Positions 1 through 11,654 of a DNA stretch of 64,000 bases are shown piece by piece; the first letter of the stretch is position 1; every line of letters begins with the position of its first letter. This stretch comes from Antedon mediterranea (taxonomy: Eukaryota; Echinodermata; Crinoidea; Comatulida; Antedonidae). The notes below the pieces were generated by a model. That model was given only the letters and a program-made list of their open reading frames with translations, was not told where the DNA came from and made no database searches. A program made the translations under genes and the position numbers. The stretch is taken from contig NC_092670.1 of assembly GCF_964355755.1 (NCBI RefSeq), positions 24,353,795-24,417,794 on the forward strand. The letters are read 5' to 3'.

Positions 1-1147
1 AAACAATTCAACAGTTATGAATAAAAAAAGTCCTATTTACTCTGTATGTTGGAGGAAATAAGCATAAGAGCAAAGAAAGCCTTGACCACATGGTGTAAGT
101 CACTATTTTGAATCAGTAGTATGACTTCTTAAGAAGTAATTTAAAAATTATCATTGTATGATCAAAAAGAAATATTATAATATCTAACTTTCTCCATTAT
201 ATAAATATATTATTTTATCCAAGGGGTTGCAAACACAACTGTTCACATGTCTTGTTAAGTATTGCACCTTTGTCCTGTCTTTATGTTGTCTGTAATGTCA
301 CTGCACTAACGGGTGACTGGTAAACGAGCTTCGCTCTTACGGTTATCCATCCATATAAGTTGTTCATCTCTTATGTTCAGAAATTGAAATGGTAAATAAA
401 CTGAAACTGAAACTGTGCTAATGTGGTACAGGTTGACGAGCCAGGAATGATGGTAGTGCCAGTATACCGTGTAATTTAGCCTCAAGGCAATACCATGTAG
501 CTGGAGTAGCTTGGACAAATACAGTAGAGATTTATGAGACTTGGTGTGTGATGATTCAGTATGATAAATTTGTGCTGTGAAAGACAAAATTGTAGAATTA
601 GGAAGAAAATATTGTAAAATATAACAAGGAAATTATACTATAGTATAATTAAGGGGTAACCGTATAATACATAATTAATAGTAATAAAGGCAATGGCAAT
701 TACTTATATTATGTATACATTACAATATTACAAATAAATTCATATATTATTTTATTATAAGGAAATCTGTTTTAGAATGAGAAAAAGCCGTCCCAACCCA
801 GATTTGAACCCAGCTATCAATAAAGCTATAAAACAAAATAGACCATATTGTAGCCGGACTGGGTAGCGTAGACTTACTTGAGGCCTAGGCATAGTACGAT
901 TAGCTAGAAGGATACAGGTTAACCCGTACCCATGCATGCCATGCCAACACGCTCGTACCCAAATTTTGGTTTACATATATCCAAAATTTTGGCTTACTTG
1001 TACCCATCATGGGCTGCCTAGTAGTAGTAGTAGTAGTAGCCTAGCCTAAGGCAGCAGGCCCGGCCCTAGCCTACTACAACTTAAGTCTAGGCCTAGCCTA
1101 GTACTAGTAGGCCTCTAGTTAGGCCTAGCCCTAGGCCCTACCTAGTA
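1..1147. other. Intergenic, no gene seen
   Basis: I see no convincing gene here. Short open frames lack family motifs. The stretch holds a tRNA-derived SINE remnant near 755-830, a short TAG trinucleotide run around 1018-1040, and CTAGGCC-rich sequence that recurs near 1600-1750 and 5220-5300. Confidence 0.5.
755..830 (-). repeat. tRNA-derived SINE remnant
   Basis: The segment with GAATGAGAAAAAGCCGTCCC matches 29490-29560, where the same flank leads into a better preserved tRNA 3' half. On the minus strand it reads as a T-arm-like GGTTCAAAT box followed by a T-rich pol III-type terminator. The 5' half of the tRNA is not recognisable, so I call it a SINE fragment. Confidence 0.45.
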
Positions 1148-1298
1148 GTTAAAGATGTATTGTCCCCCTGAACAAAATTTTTTTTTTTTTTAAAGGCCAT
1201 TTTAATGATACATAAAAGTTATTCACTTTGAAAAAAAATTGGATCCAAAAAAAAATTATTTACCTTAGAAAATCGTAATTTAAAGTAAAAAATAGTCA

Positions 1299-1339
1299 AC
1301 CGGAAGTCGGTTGGCTGGCAGCCAGCTGGCTTCCGGTTT
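1299..1339. repeat. Short GC-rich hairpin
   Basis: AACCGGAAG and CTTCCGGTT form the outer arms around a GGTTGGCTGGCAGCCAGC core, giving a small nested palindrome inside the left part of the TTAA element. No function is assigned. Confidence 0.4.
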
Positions 1340-2194
1340 AATTTAACCCTTGACCTGAATTAGCTTATGAATTATGCATATTGTATGATTCTTGTGCGTG
1401 TATGTGACCTCTAGGTCATCAGAAAAAAAATACGACGTGATATGGCGAGACGACGATGTGGGAAAGTTCTGTAGTTTAACAACAACAAAAACAACTCCTA
1501 CTTGAAGAAAAGACTATGGCTAGGCCCTAGCAGATTGGTAAGTAAGAACTGTAGTTTCTATGGTGCAGCTTTGTTAGTTAGTATAGGAAGCCTAGCTAGC
1601 CCATTACAGCTGTACTGGCTATCTAGTGTACTATCCCCTATCTATTGGCTAGGCCTAGAGTAGTAGCTAGTCTAGTAGTAGTAGTAGTACTAGGCCTAGT
1701 TGTAGGCCTGAGTGAGGGTTCACCCTGAGTGAGTAGCAGGCCTAGCTAATACTAATAGATACAACTTGTAAGCCTTATTAATAGTTATTGCCAACCTAGC
1801 TTTAAATAGGATTAGGCCTATAACATTCATCTGTGAGCATGGAGTAAGGAATAAGGTTTTAGCATGGAGGTATAAAAATAAAATATTTTATACCTCCATG
1901 GTTTTATTGTGACTTGTGTGAATTTCGACACCACCAACTCGTCTTATTTTTAGTATAATACTATAATATTAATAATAGTAATTAATAGTCTTTAATTTAT
2001 CATTATTCATATCACTTTTCATTCATTTTAAAACATTTAATTTTCTTTTCTATGTAGAGTTTGTGATTAAAAAAAATTATACATAAGAGCAGCGAAACTA
2101 AAAAAGCGAAAACTTGTGAATGGCTGCCAAAAATAGAAAATAAGGTCACCACCAGGGCCAGGAGAGATTATGGTGCTTGGTTTTTCCTTCATGA

Positions 2195-3304
2195 TTAATT
2201 AGATTTTAATGCTAATATAAATTTGTGAAAATTGTAACTAGGCCTATACTGTACATCCAATAATGTAATGTTAGGAGTGTAGGTTGGTTTAGGCGGAGTA
2301 GAAGTAGTATCACTTTGAGAACTAGCATTAGGCTGGACTTTGTTTCCAGAAGACATGACTGACTGTGACTGGGGCTTTTGAATGAATGCTTGTTTATGCG
2401 TTAAGGCATAGTCATCAGCCAGTCGAGCAGCTTGACTTAAGGTCTCAGCTTTTTGCTCATCTAGATAAGTCCTCACATCAGGAGTAATACATGATTTAAA
2501 CTCTTCTATCAAAATTAGTTGTCTAAGCCTATCATAATCTTTATTTGTTTGCTTAGATGCACACCAACGATCAAATAACCGTTCTTTGGTTTGTGCTAAT
2601 TCAAGGTGTGTTTGGTTAGTTTGCCGTTGTTTATTTCGGAATTGTTGCCTATAGGCCTCTGGGACTAATTCATACCCCTTTAAGATGAGTTCTTTAACTA
2701 CATCATATGATGAACTTTGCTCAATTGATAAATCAGTATAAATTTCTCTAGCTTTACCAGTTAGTACACTTTGTAAAAGCAAGGTCCAGTGTTCTTTAGG
2801 CCATTTAAGATTTTCGGCAATTTTCTCGAAATGTAAAAAGAATTTATCTACTTCCTTCTCCTGAAAAGGTGGCACTAGTCTAATATGTTTAGTTACATCA
2901 AATTTTGGATTGGAAATAGGTTGACTAATCCCACTAGCTAGCTCTAATTCGCGTAATTTTAATTTAAAATCTCTTTCCTCTCTTTCGAATTCCAATTCCA
3001 TTCTTCGAATTTCAATTTCTTTCATATTTTGTAATTCAATTTCTCTTAATTTAGCATCAATGCTTGAATCAACTTGGGAAGACATAACACTACTATCAAA
3101 AATGTCTTCCTCAACCAAATAAGTTAATAAACGACTCTTAATATCATTCTTTCGCATAGAGGATTCAACGTCCTTTAGACCTAGATGCGTAGCTAGTTTA
3201 AGCAAATCATCTTTTTTCAAACTATTAAATACCTCTTGGGTAGGGTCGGCAAAAAATGTTTCTGGTTCAAAGACCATTGTAACAGTTACTAATTTCACAA
3301 ACAA
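2195..3304 (-). pseudogene. gag: Gag ORF, truncated (Gmr1-like)
   Basis: This is the capsid-precursor frame of the truncated LTR element. About 340 residues are nearly identical to the gag at 14095-15285: an N-terminal SAP-like stretch (LKLATHLGLKDV), a charged coiled coil (RRMELEFEREERD), and a capsid C-terminal region with KGYELVPEAYRQQF, which resembles the region the vertebrate SCAN domain derives from. From about position 2268 the frame runs into unrelated sequence for some 25 codons, so the Cys-His knuckle is missing. There is no stop within the homologous part. Confidence 0.8.
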
Positions 3305-4086
3305 ATGTTTGAAAATAAAACAAATTTAACTAGGTATAAAACTATAAACCTATCGATTTAAGTTAAAGTTAAATTTAAAGTTCTTCCCGGATGACCCCCC
3401 ACTTTCTGTTACATGCAAGGCACAAACAGAAGATAGGCAATACAATGGATAAGTTTTATACTCTAATCTACGTTTTATTCTTCAAACAGAAAAGCAAAAG
3501 ATAACAAAATCAATTAAAATGATTATAAAGATAAAGATTAATTAATAATATAAAATAATTATCAAAGTATAAGATGGTGGTAACACACAATCAAAATACA
3601 TAAAGAAATTCAAGACTTACAAATATAGCTGAGCCCAAGGCTAATATAAAGCTTTACTTCAGTTGTTCAAAACAGTCAAACAGACTTCTAGATACTTCAA
3701 TAGACTTTAACAGCATTTAGTTTAGCTATGTCAGTATTCGTATTAGGACTGATTAAATATGGTTAATGTACCACTATTTATATTCTTATGCAGGATATGT
3801 GGGGTGATCATTATGATCTCATCAAATAACTTAAAGATGATGAAATTGGTTTTAAGATGAAATTCAAATGACATCATCATCTTAGTATGAAGTTGTTGTA
3901 ACAATTTCCTTATATGGAATATCAAGCAAGTGTCTCTGACAACTTGAGTTATGAGCAGTCTCATAGGTACAATTACTAACAACCTGGTTACTGAACTTTG
4001 GTCTAGTCTACAACCAATATAATATATACAGTACAATACTATGGTAAAGTGATAATAATATAATAGTATAAATGTATCTCCTAACA
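2269..4086 (-). mobile_element. Truncated Gmr1-like LTR retrotransposon (LTR plus gag)
   Basis: Reading leftward, this copy has a complete 680-bp LTR (4086 to 3407), a tRNA-Pro-like primer site, and gag up to the codons for YTPN, where it stops. It lacks the CCHC knuckle, pol and the second LTR. GTAA flanks both sides exactly (2265-2268 and 4087-4090), so the outer boundaries look like an integration. The left boundary starts with TGTTAGGAG, which is gag sequence but resembles an LTR terminus. Its LTR differs at a few positions from the element at 13311-18257. Confidence 0.85.
3407..4086 (-). repeat. LTR, 680 bp
   Basis: On the minus strand it begins TGTTAGGAGATAC and ends GCATGTAACA. It has the same length as both LTRs of the element at 13311-18257. 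Seen differences include one base in the CTTGYTTGATATT stretch and one in TGAGAYTGCTC. Confidence 0.9.
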
Positions 4087-4267
4087 GTAATTATTTTAGA
4101 GAAAATGACCAAATAATCTAAGTTAAATATTTTTTGGAATGTGTACTTTACAGTACTTAGTACCGTTATGTTGAAAATTCTTCCAAAGCAATAACGTTCA
4201 AACCAACATTCACACAATTAAACTTTTTATGTACATATTTTAATAAATAATGTCTTTCTTTTAATAG

Positions 4268-4507
4268 GTATTAACACACTTGAATGAACAATATGAGCAA
4301 GTAGTGGAAAATGGTGAAGAAATCAACACAAAATGTGGTAGCAACATTCACAATATTTATTTGAACGTTTCTTACTATGACACTTTAAAATGGATGAACA
4401 ATCACAGAAGACAAGCTATTGCTGTAATGCCACAATCAACACATCAATTAATAGTTGAAAATAAATTGTCAACAATAATGCAGAAATTCAATGAAATATA
4501 CCAGTAA
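4268..4507 (+). CDS. Unknown ORF behind a splice acceptor, possible terminal exon
   Basis: A pyrimidine-rich tract ending TCTTTTAATAG leads straight into an open frame of about 78 codons that ends in TAA. An internal start gives 75 residues from 4280. The product is rich in Asn, Gln and Glu (NEQYEQVVENGEE, LKWMNNHRRQAIAVM) with no signal peptide, membrane segment or motif I recognise. It lies inside the TTAA element, so it may be the last transposase exon or captured host sequence. A possible upstream donor, ATTG then GTAAGT, lies near 1537-1543 but no frame links them. Chance ORF remains possible. Confidence 0.35.
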   Translation, partial: VLTHLNEQYEQVVENGEEINTKCGSNIHNIYLNVSYYDTLKWMNNHRRQAIAVMPQSTHQLIVENKLSTIMQKFNEIYQ

Positions 4508-6400
4508 TTAACTCATTTTTTACTGTACTGTACTGTAAATCTTCACACATTAAAATTATGGTGATTTTATCTCATGTACTGTAGTAGTATTTTTTATTTA
4601 TTTAATGCTGTATACAAATGTTATTGCTCGAATTATGAAAACTATACAACATTTTAAAAGCTGGAAAACAACCAACACATTTGCCTAATGCTTTATGATA
4701 GTCATCCAATATTTATCTTGTGTTCCACTACCAAGTCTACTGCCAGTTGCCTTTAAAATGCTGTATGGGTGTAACTTCTGTTCCAGTCTTCATTAGCTTA
4801 AGTCTATAAATTGAAAAACAATGATGTATAAATACAAAAGTCAAATAGAAAAGTTAAATATTTCACAATTTATTGCATACATATAATTATTATTTCTGTA
4901 CATGAATCTGAAGTTTTCAATTTGGGGTACTAATGTACAGTAAGGAATCCCTGAAAAGTGCATCTCCTCCTTAAAAAAGGCCTAGTCTAATTACTAGTGT
5001 TTTCGTTTTGGTTGCTATCAACAACAACAATCTATTCTACCGTCAACTTCTTTGGTACTGTATGCTGATCATTTTCCAAATGTTCGTTTTTTGTCATCAG
5101 TTCGGTGAGTACGATATATAGGACCTAGCTAGGCCTCAAAGTGGGTTCCCGTCTACTTTTCTGACCCGATTATCTGCCTGCCTACAGCTGCTGCTACACT
5201 ACACTACACAGTAGTAAACTACAGTACTAACTAGGCCTAGGCCCTACTAGATAGATTAGTAGAAGTAGGCTTATATTATAGCCCTAGCCTAGATAGCTAA
5301 GCCTATAACTATACGCCAAAAACTATTATAGGAGGATGTGTCATTCATCTAAAATAGAATTCTACTTACCAGCAAATTAACGGCAGAGCTTTTTACATCA
5401 TACGATCAGGGAAACCCCAGCACTTTCTTCTGTTCTTCGCACATGTTTGTTTACGTGGTGAACAGATCGGATCTCCCCTGTTTGGATACTCATTAACATA
5501 TCATGCATATTTATGAGCTGTTAGCTAACCATCGTTATTTTGGAATTTCTGAACTTATGAGTTCGAAAAAATGGTAAACTTATTTTGATTTTTTATAAGC
5601 GAAATCAATATTTTTTCCGGATTTTTTTTCAGCGAAAGTGAATAACTTTATTATAACTACAAAATGGTCTATTCAAAATTTGATTTTTTTCATCTTTATT
5701 TTTCATGTTTTGGGGGACAATACAACTTTAACATCATACATACGCCCTAGAGCCTAGTAGTAGCTACCTACTACTCACTAGCTAGGCCTAGGTAGTAGCA
5801 GTAGTAGTTATTGTAGTAGTATTATTGTATTGTAGTATTAGTTGTAGCTGTCCAGTGATCCTTGGTCACTTGTCTAGATCCCCTAGTAGGCCTAGGCTAG
5901 GCCTAGGCCTAGTACGTAGTTATTCTTCAACAGTCACACAATTCAGATTCTGCCGGCCGCTGATTGCTAGTGAACAGGGGGAGGGAGAGAAAGAGTTAGA
6001 AGAACTGAAATAAGCCGTGACGTATAATAAACATCATACAACATAATAATATAACTAACGAATCCGTATAATATAATAATGTTGTATGTTATAAAGTAAA
6101 GTAAATGCGTTTAATATAATACAATTATATTATAATATAATGTATTTTATTAATAATATAATATTAAATGTTCATAATATAATGCTAAAACCAAATAATA
6201 TAATACAAAAAGTCAATAATTTGTTACATTTTTCACATAATATATTAGAAATAGATATAATATAATGCTAAAACCAAGTAATATAATGCAAAACGTATAA
6301 TTCATTACAATACAATATATAATACAATAAAAAAATGATATAATAATATAATATTTTGAATACTTCAGACAGCTGAGGCTTGCCATAATCTTACTTTAAG
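4508..6400. other. Non-coding: repeat-rich, AT-rich tract
   Basis: No supported gene. The stretch holds the right arm of the TTAA element (to 5731), CTAGGCCTAG-rich sequence at 5100-5300 and 5760-5900, and a very AT-rich region at 6016-6360 dominated by ATAATATAAT motifs, with an imperfect internal repeat of the phrase TAAAACCAARTAATATAATR. Confidence 0.6.
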
Positions 6401-6599
6401 TCTGATTATATTAATCTTCATTTTCCATGTTTTAGGGCACATCTTTAAATTATTTTTAAAACAGCATTATGTTATACAGAATGAATGAATAAATGTTCAT
6501 AACGGTTGATATGTAAGAAAGTTCTTGGCATACCTTATAAATCTAATAACGACAGATCACAAGGGCTGAACTTGGGCGTTTTCCATTAGGGATTGATGT

Positions 6600-7060
6600 A
6601 TACAAGAAATTGTTAGCTTTTTTGCTAAAGGTAATCGGAATGGCTCCAAATCGACTTCCTTATAAATGTTATGCGCTTTTGAAGCGATTTCAGGAAAACG
6701 AAGGTAAACCAAATTGGGTATCAAATATCAAATCAATCCTCAAGCGATACCGGTATGGCTTCGGCTATGCATGGCTTAACCAGGGTGTTGGAAATAAACG
6801 TTTATTTCTTATGTAATTTAAAAAAACGATGTATTCACAGGAGTGGCGGTCACAATCTGACTCACGCAGCAGACTTTTTTATCTCAATATTAAACAGTCA
6901 ATTAAGTTAGAAAAAAACATACAAAAAGTAAAAGTATTTAGGCATAGAAGATTCATTTTGTTGATAAGGACCTCATCACACAACTTAAATGTAAATATTA
7001 GAGTAAATGATAATTTCTTAAATCTATGTCAGATTTAAATGCTTATGTTAATCTGTAAAA
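6600..7060 (+). pseudogene. Non-LTR retroelement C-terminal fragment
   Basis: One frame reads NRLPYKCYALLKRF, a YGFGYAWLNQGVGN core, one in-frame TAA (6814-6816), then YSQEWRSQSDSRSRLFY and IRTSSHNLNVN. That order matches the C-terminal region following reverse transcriptase in many animal LINEs. The insertion spans roughly 6504-7182 and ends with AATAAAGGCAGGCACC, a small hairpin and an A-run. The related sequence at 11088-11097 lacks it and acts as an empty site. A nearly identical copy with the same stop lies at 54050-54500. It is 5'-truncated and inactive. Confidence 0.65.
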
Positions 7061-7429
7061 GTATTTATTTGTATCGTTAAAAAGGAGAGAGTCAACCTTA
7101 CAGTAATATATTGTGAATCTATGAGCCCGTGGCCTAAAGATAAAATAAAGGCAGGCACCATTGCCTGGAATTTAAAAAAAAACCTAGGCCTAACATCTCA
7201 ATAAATGATATAGAATTTATCTTTGTTCTAAATTTACGAAACAATCCATTTTATTAATAAATTCCACTTTGTTCTTTTGCCCATTTATTACAAAATCCTG
7301 CTACATAGTACAGATCTGAAACGTGAAATATATTCGTCTATTTCTTTTTCAGGCTTGGGGAAACCGCAATGGTATCGTTATTGGAATAAATAAAGGAACT
7401 CATAGGTAATAGTATACCTAAAATTAGCT

Positions 7430-10055
7430 AACAAAGACGAGGATTAGGCACAGAAAACTACAAATACATAAATCATAACATACATTTATTCATCTCATAA
7501 ACAAACAAACCAAGCAAAGAATAAAAAATATTTTTAATGATGAAAGGAACCTCCAACAAGAAACCTCAGCCAGAACAACACAGAAAGAAGCAGAAAGGTT
7601 AAATGAACCCATTATAGGCCAACATACTGTACATTACATTATACATAATCATGGCATAATTATTACATTAGCTTAGTAAAAATTATTATAAATCAATAAA
7701 AGAAAGTTTATATTTCATCTTAAAAATAGCCAACGATGAAGCTGTCAATGCTGTTCCATATTTCAAGAGCAACACAGCATTAAGACTAGTACATTTAAAT
7801 TTTCTTTTCCTTGACTTAAGTCTAGTTTTACCTCTAGTGTTATAATTGTGCTTGTTCGATTCTTTTCCAAAGATAGACACCAACCTAGTAGTTAGATCAT
7901 GAGTGACAGAGTACATTACAGTACCAATTTGATAAGAAATAAAGTCTTGCATTTTAATAAGTCCATGTCTACGGAAGACGGACGATACACTGTCTCTGAA
8001 CTTTGTGAAGGTGATAACACGTTGGAGACGCTTGATTTCATACAAATACGATTCGTACGTGCAACCCCATACAACAATGCCATTCTTGAATATTGGTTCT
8101 ATAAGGGATTTATATATCGAAAGTAAGGCTTTAAGTGGTAGAAAGTGTTTTACTCTATAGTATGCCAATATACTTAGATACTTTTTTTGATACGACGTCA
8201 ATGTGTTCTTTGAAATTAACATGATCGTCTAAATAAACCCCACGAAATTTAGTTTTATTTGCTCTTTTGTAATTCTGTAAATAAAACTTTAACTTGATCT
8301 ATGTCAACTTTTCTTTTTATACTTCAAAATATCATAAAATTGGTTTTATTTACATTTAATGACAGTTTGCTACATTAAAACCATTCATTAATTTTATCAA
8401 TTTCGGTAGCGACCAGAGTATTTAAGTTTTTGTGAGATAAGAAAATATTAGTATCATCAACAAATAAAATAAGGGATAACAGTTTAGAGCAACTAAAGAT
8501 ATCATTGATGTAAAGTATGAATATGAGGGGTCCAAGTATAGACCCTTGGGGCACACCATATTCAATATTAGGAATTGTAGATTTAACATTTAATTATCAA
8601 AGACTGTATATTGGCGTCTTCGGGAGACATAGCTCTTAAACCAATTTAAAGCTGTACCCCTGATACGGTACTAATCAAGTTTCTTTTTGTAAAATGATGT
8701 GATCAATCGTATCGAATGCTTTGCTAATTTCCACAAATATACCGATACCATACTCTCCCTTATCAATGGCATCGAATACCTTATCGATACGTTTGAGAAT
8801 AGCCATGTGAAGCTTTGTTTTTGAAGACCGAATTGAGAAAGGCGAATAATTTTAGTTTTCTGTACATAGTTATATAGCCTATTGTATACAATACGCTCTA
8901 GAATTTTAGATAGCGTGGGAAGCACGGATTTAGGTCTGTAGTTTGAAAATAAATTTTCTCTCTTAATCACCGGCTTTATTTATTGGAACAACCCTCTGGC
9001 TATCTTTGTCATATCAGGTACAATACCCTTTTCTAGCGAAATGTTAAACATGTAACATAACGGAATTGAAAGAGGGTAAATAATATGCTTAATGATCCTG
9101 CTATTTATACCATCCACATCTGCATGCCTCTAACAATTAGGATAATAAAAAGATAGTTTATGTTGCTATTCTGGATATTATTAGCCAGGTTTGCCCCAAT
9201 ATTTGTAAAATAATCAATGAAACCATTAGCAGTGGATTTAGCGTCATCGGTGTCAGCTTTCTTCCTTTTCCCCTGTTAAGAACCTCACCAAGAATATTCC
9301 AAGTCTGCTTAACGTTATTTTTAGCCGCAACGAGAGCACGGGAGTAATATTGGCGTTTACTAATTCTAATTAAATGAGTGAGTTTGTTTTTGTATTTAGT
9401 ATATTTGTGTCTATTGTTATCACATTTTGATAAATTTTGTATATAGACAATTATTAATTATTAATGGACTTATGATCCCATTAGTAATCCAAGGTTTCCG
9501 ATTAACTTGTCGTTTTGAAATAAATTTTGTAGGAATATTATCATCAATAAGTGAAATAAGTTTGGTAATAAGCAAGCTGTAGCCTTCATTGGGATCATTT
9601 TAAGTAAATATATCATTACAACTCTCTAAATTTACCTAGGAAAGAAGATTATTAAGTGTTGTGTCGTTTAAAACTTTTGTCGTTTGTTGAACATTATGTT
9701 TGGTTCGTCTATTTTAATAATGTGTAAAATTGAAAATAGGAAAATGATCAGTGATGTCCGAAATGATTATTCCACTTTTAATAGAATTTGAAGTATCATT
9801 TGTAATAATGTTGTCAAATATGGGTTCTATCTTCGGGCACATAGTTATTACTCGACTTTTTCCCCTTCAGTTTCCGCTTAGCCCTGTAGACTTCGTTGCG
9901 CTTTTTGTAACTACAGAAGTTGACGATGATTCCCCTGGGTTTACTATAGCCAAGCCTCTTTGGTGGACCGAGCCTATGGCTCCGGTCGATATCCTTGGAG
10001 TCTATCTGTACATTTAGGTCAGTGGTGAATATTTTTCTTACCAGTGTGTCCGTGG
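7430..10055 (-). pseudogene. 5'-truncated LINE (Jockey/CR1-type), copy 1
   Basis: Reading leftward: an ORF1-like RNA-binding fragment (about 10015-9845, IDRSHRLGPP and KPRGIIVNF), joined abruptly to an endonuclease C-terminus (about 9840-9700, ISDITDHFPIF); reverse transcriptase pieces with NYRPKSVLPTLSKILERIVY (8970-8900) and a VDDTNIFLS catalytic box near 8440-8470; and a C-terminal region (8222-7686, PLKALLSIYKSLIEPIFKNG). The ORF1-endonuclease junction implies an internal deletion. Stops and frameshifts break it throughout. The 3' untranslated region runs to about 7430. Copy 2 lies at 54880-57530. Confidence 0.75.
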
Positions 10056-10062
10056 TTTCCAG

Positions 10063-10520
10063 AGGCGGATTTAGGGTGGGGGGCCCTTTTTGTAATATAT
10101 ATATACATATATATTATGTACCCATTTACATACGATTTTATCAAGGATTTTACAGGAAAAGGGGGTACAAATCTACATTAGAAATCGTTAAAATCTTTTT
10201 TTTTTTTAAAGTTGAACAGAGTTCAACTTCAACGTTACGATCGGTAAAACTGACTGACCAATCAAATAGTTCATAAATTACGTCATCATTGTTTGTGACA
10301 ATTCTTATTTTTTACAACGCGACGATGTTTTTTGTGCTCTTTTAAAGTCTGACATACAAAATAACAAGTGTAAGTAAAACTAAATTTTAATATAAAAACA
10401 ATTTAATTTAATGTTGTCTTTATAGTGTAAAGACTAGATTAAGATATCAGCGAAAACTTGTCCTAGGCCGGCTGGGTTGAAGCATCAGAACCCATAACTT
10501 TTTCAATTTTCACACGGTAT
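10063..10520 (+). mobile_element. Non-autonomous DNA transposon, left end (CAGRGGCGGATTTAGG)
   Basis: It starts CAGAGGCGGATTTAGGGTGG. The body, with a palindromic AAGTTGAACAGAGTTCAACTT and CCTAGGCCGGCTGGGTTG, recurs at 30230-31200 and 58185-58510. A matching right end, CCTAGATCCGCCCCTG, is seen at 31541-31556. No transposase is visible, so the superfamily is left open. Confidence 0.5.
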
Positions 10521-10530
10521 AAAAGCATAC

Positions 10531-10578
10531 CAGAAACATTGCAGCAGATAACAAGCGGTACAGTCAAGATTATGCCGA
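10531..10578 (-). pseudogene. Relict exon 1 of a third LRR-GPCR paralogue
   Basis: The minus strand encodes IILTVPLVICCNVS followed by a GTATGC donor, almost the same as the signal-peptide exons at 28861-28936 and 52136-52211. Homology stops just upstream of where the start codon should be (junction near 10580), so the start is gone. No LRR or 7TM exon accompanies it. It lies just 3' of gene A on the minus strand, as expected for the remains of the next array member. Confidence 0.7.
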
Positions 10579-10583
10579 TTGTG

Positions 10584-11654
10584 ATTTTGAGTTTGCAGGG
10601 TTTTAACTTTATAATTTTTAATTAGTTCCCTTTTGGCCTATGTATTACATTAAACCATTCCGCATCTATCAAATATTACTGATTTGGTTGTACAGAAAAA
10701 TAAATATAATATTGTCTCCCAGCCCATGGAAAAAATATATTTAAATTGTTTGAATAATTATTCTATTTTAATGCGACATACTACACAATTGTTATTCATG
10801 TTGACCAAAATTGAATCAAAAACAAAAATATTTACCTGAACAACCTGTAATTTAAAGCACAAAAATAGCCTTAAGTGTCTTTCAGATAATGATTTTTATT
10901 TAAATGTATATTTTGTCTATTTAAGTGAAATCACAATTTAATAAACTTGATTAAAACTACAAAATGGCCTACGCAAAGTCTGATTTTATTAATCTTCATT
11001 TTCCATGTTTTGGGGACAACACATCTTTAAATTTTAAAACAACATTATATTACTCAGAATGAATGAATAAATATTCATAACGGTTAATAGGCCTAACAAT
11101 CTCAATAAATGAAATTTATGAAACAACCGATATTTATTAATAAATTCCACTTTGTACTTTTGCCCATTTTCGACAAGATCCTACTACATAGTATTTAAAA
11201 ACAGATCTGAAACGCGAAATGTATTCATCTATTTCTCTATTTATTCTATTATTTTGTGGAAACCGCAATGGTATCGTTATTGGAATAAAATGAAGGAAAC
11301 TCACTAAGATAGGTAATAGTACACCGTTGGCTAAAAAAATATGAAAATGGATGAGGCAAACTTTCAATAAGAAAGAACTCACCTGAAACCTTCAGCAGGA
11401 CGAAGAAAATAGGTCGACCATGGACATATACATTTATAGGTCCTTGGGTCGATCACGAAATAGCCGGGAGATAACGTCAACCAAGATGACACGAAAAAGA
11501 CTAGATACAGCAGAGAGAACTGAAAGTAAAATCCGGATCAGAACATTCTGGAAACCGGTCTATACCCCAGGAGGGGAGATTATCATTAGTATAGATTTCT
11601 GTACACGTCATAGCAACGTCATAAATCGTCTCTGTCACATAATCACATATAGGC
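10584..11654. repeat. Flank shared with 53455-53960 and parts of 6400-7430
   Basis: No gene is seen. The sequence from GAGTTTGCAGGGTTTTAAC onward matches 53458 onward. From 10975 it matches 6400-6500 and then 7180-7420, without the LINE pieces found there. It therefore represents an earlier state of that block before retroelement insertion. Confidence 0.6.

Larger units (their letters stand above)
1149..5731. mobile_element. TIR DNA transposon with TTAA target sites
   Basis: The left end reads TTAA then AGATGTATTGTCCCCC. The right end is the inverse, GGGGGACAATACAACT then TTAA. Similarity between the arms continues inward for about 100 bp (GTTATTCACTTT on both sides). TTAA target duplication is typical of the piggyBac and Kolobok superfamilies, but no transposase is recognised. 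Related ends occur near 6440, 11010, 28465, 30830, 51790 and 53900. A truncated LTR element (2269-4086) is nested inside. An open frame behind a splice acceptor (4268-4507) could be its own or captured coding sequence. Confidence 0.6.

Noticed and set aside
8671-8970. Short frames counted as separate genes
   Set aside because: They are pieces of one broken LINE reverse transcriptase and were merged into a single pseudogene entry.
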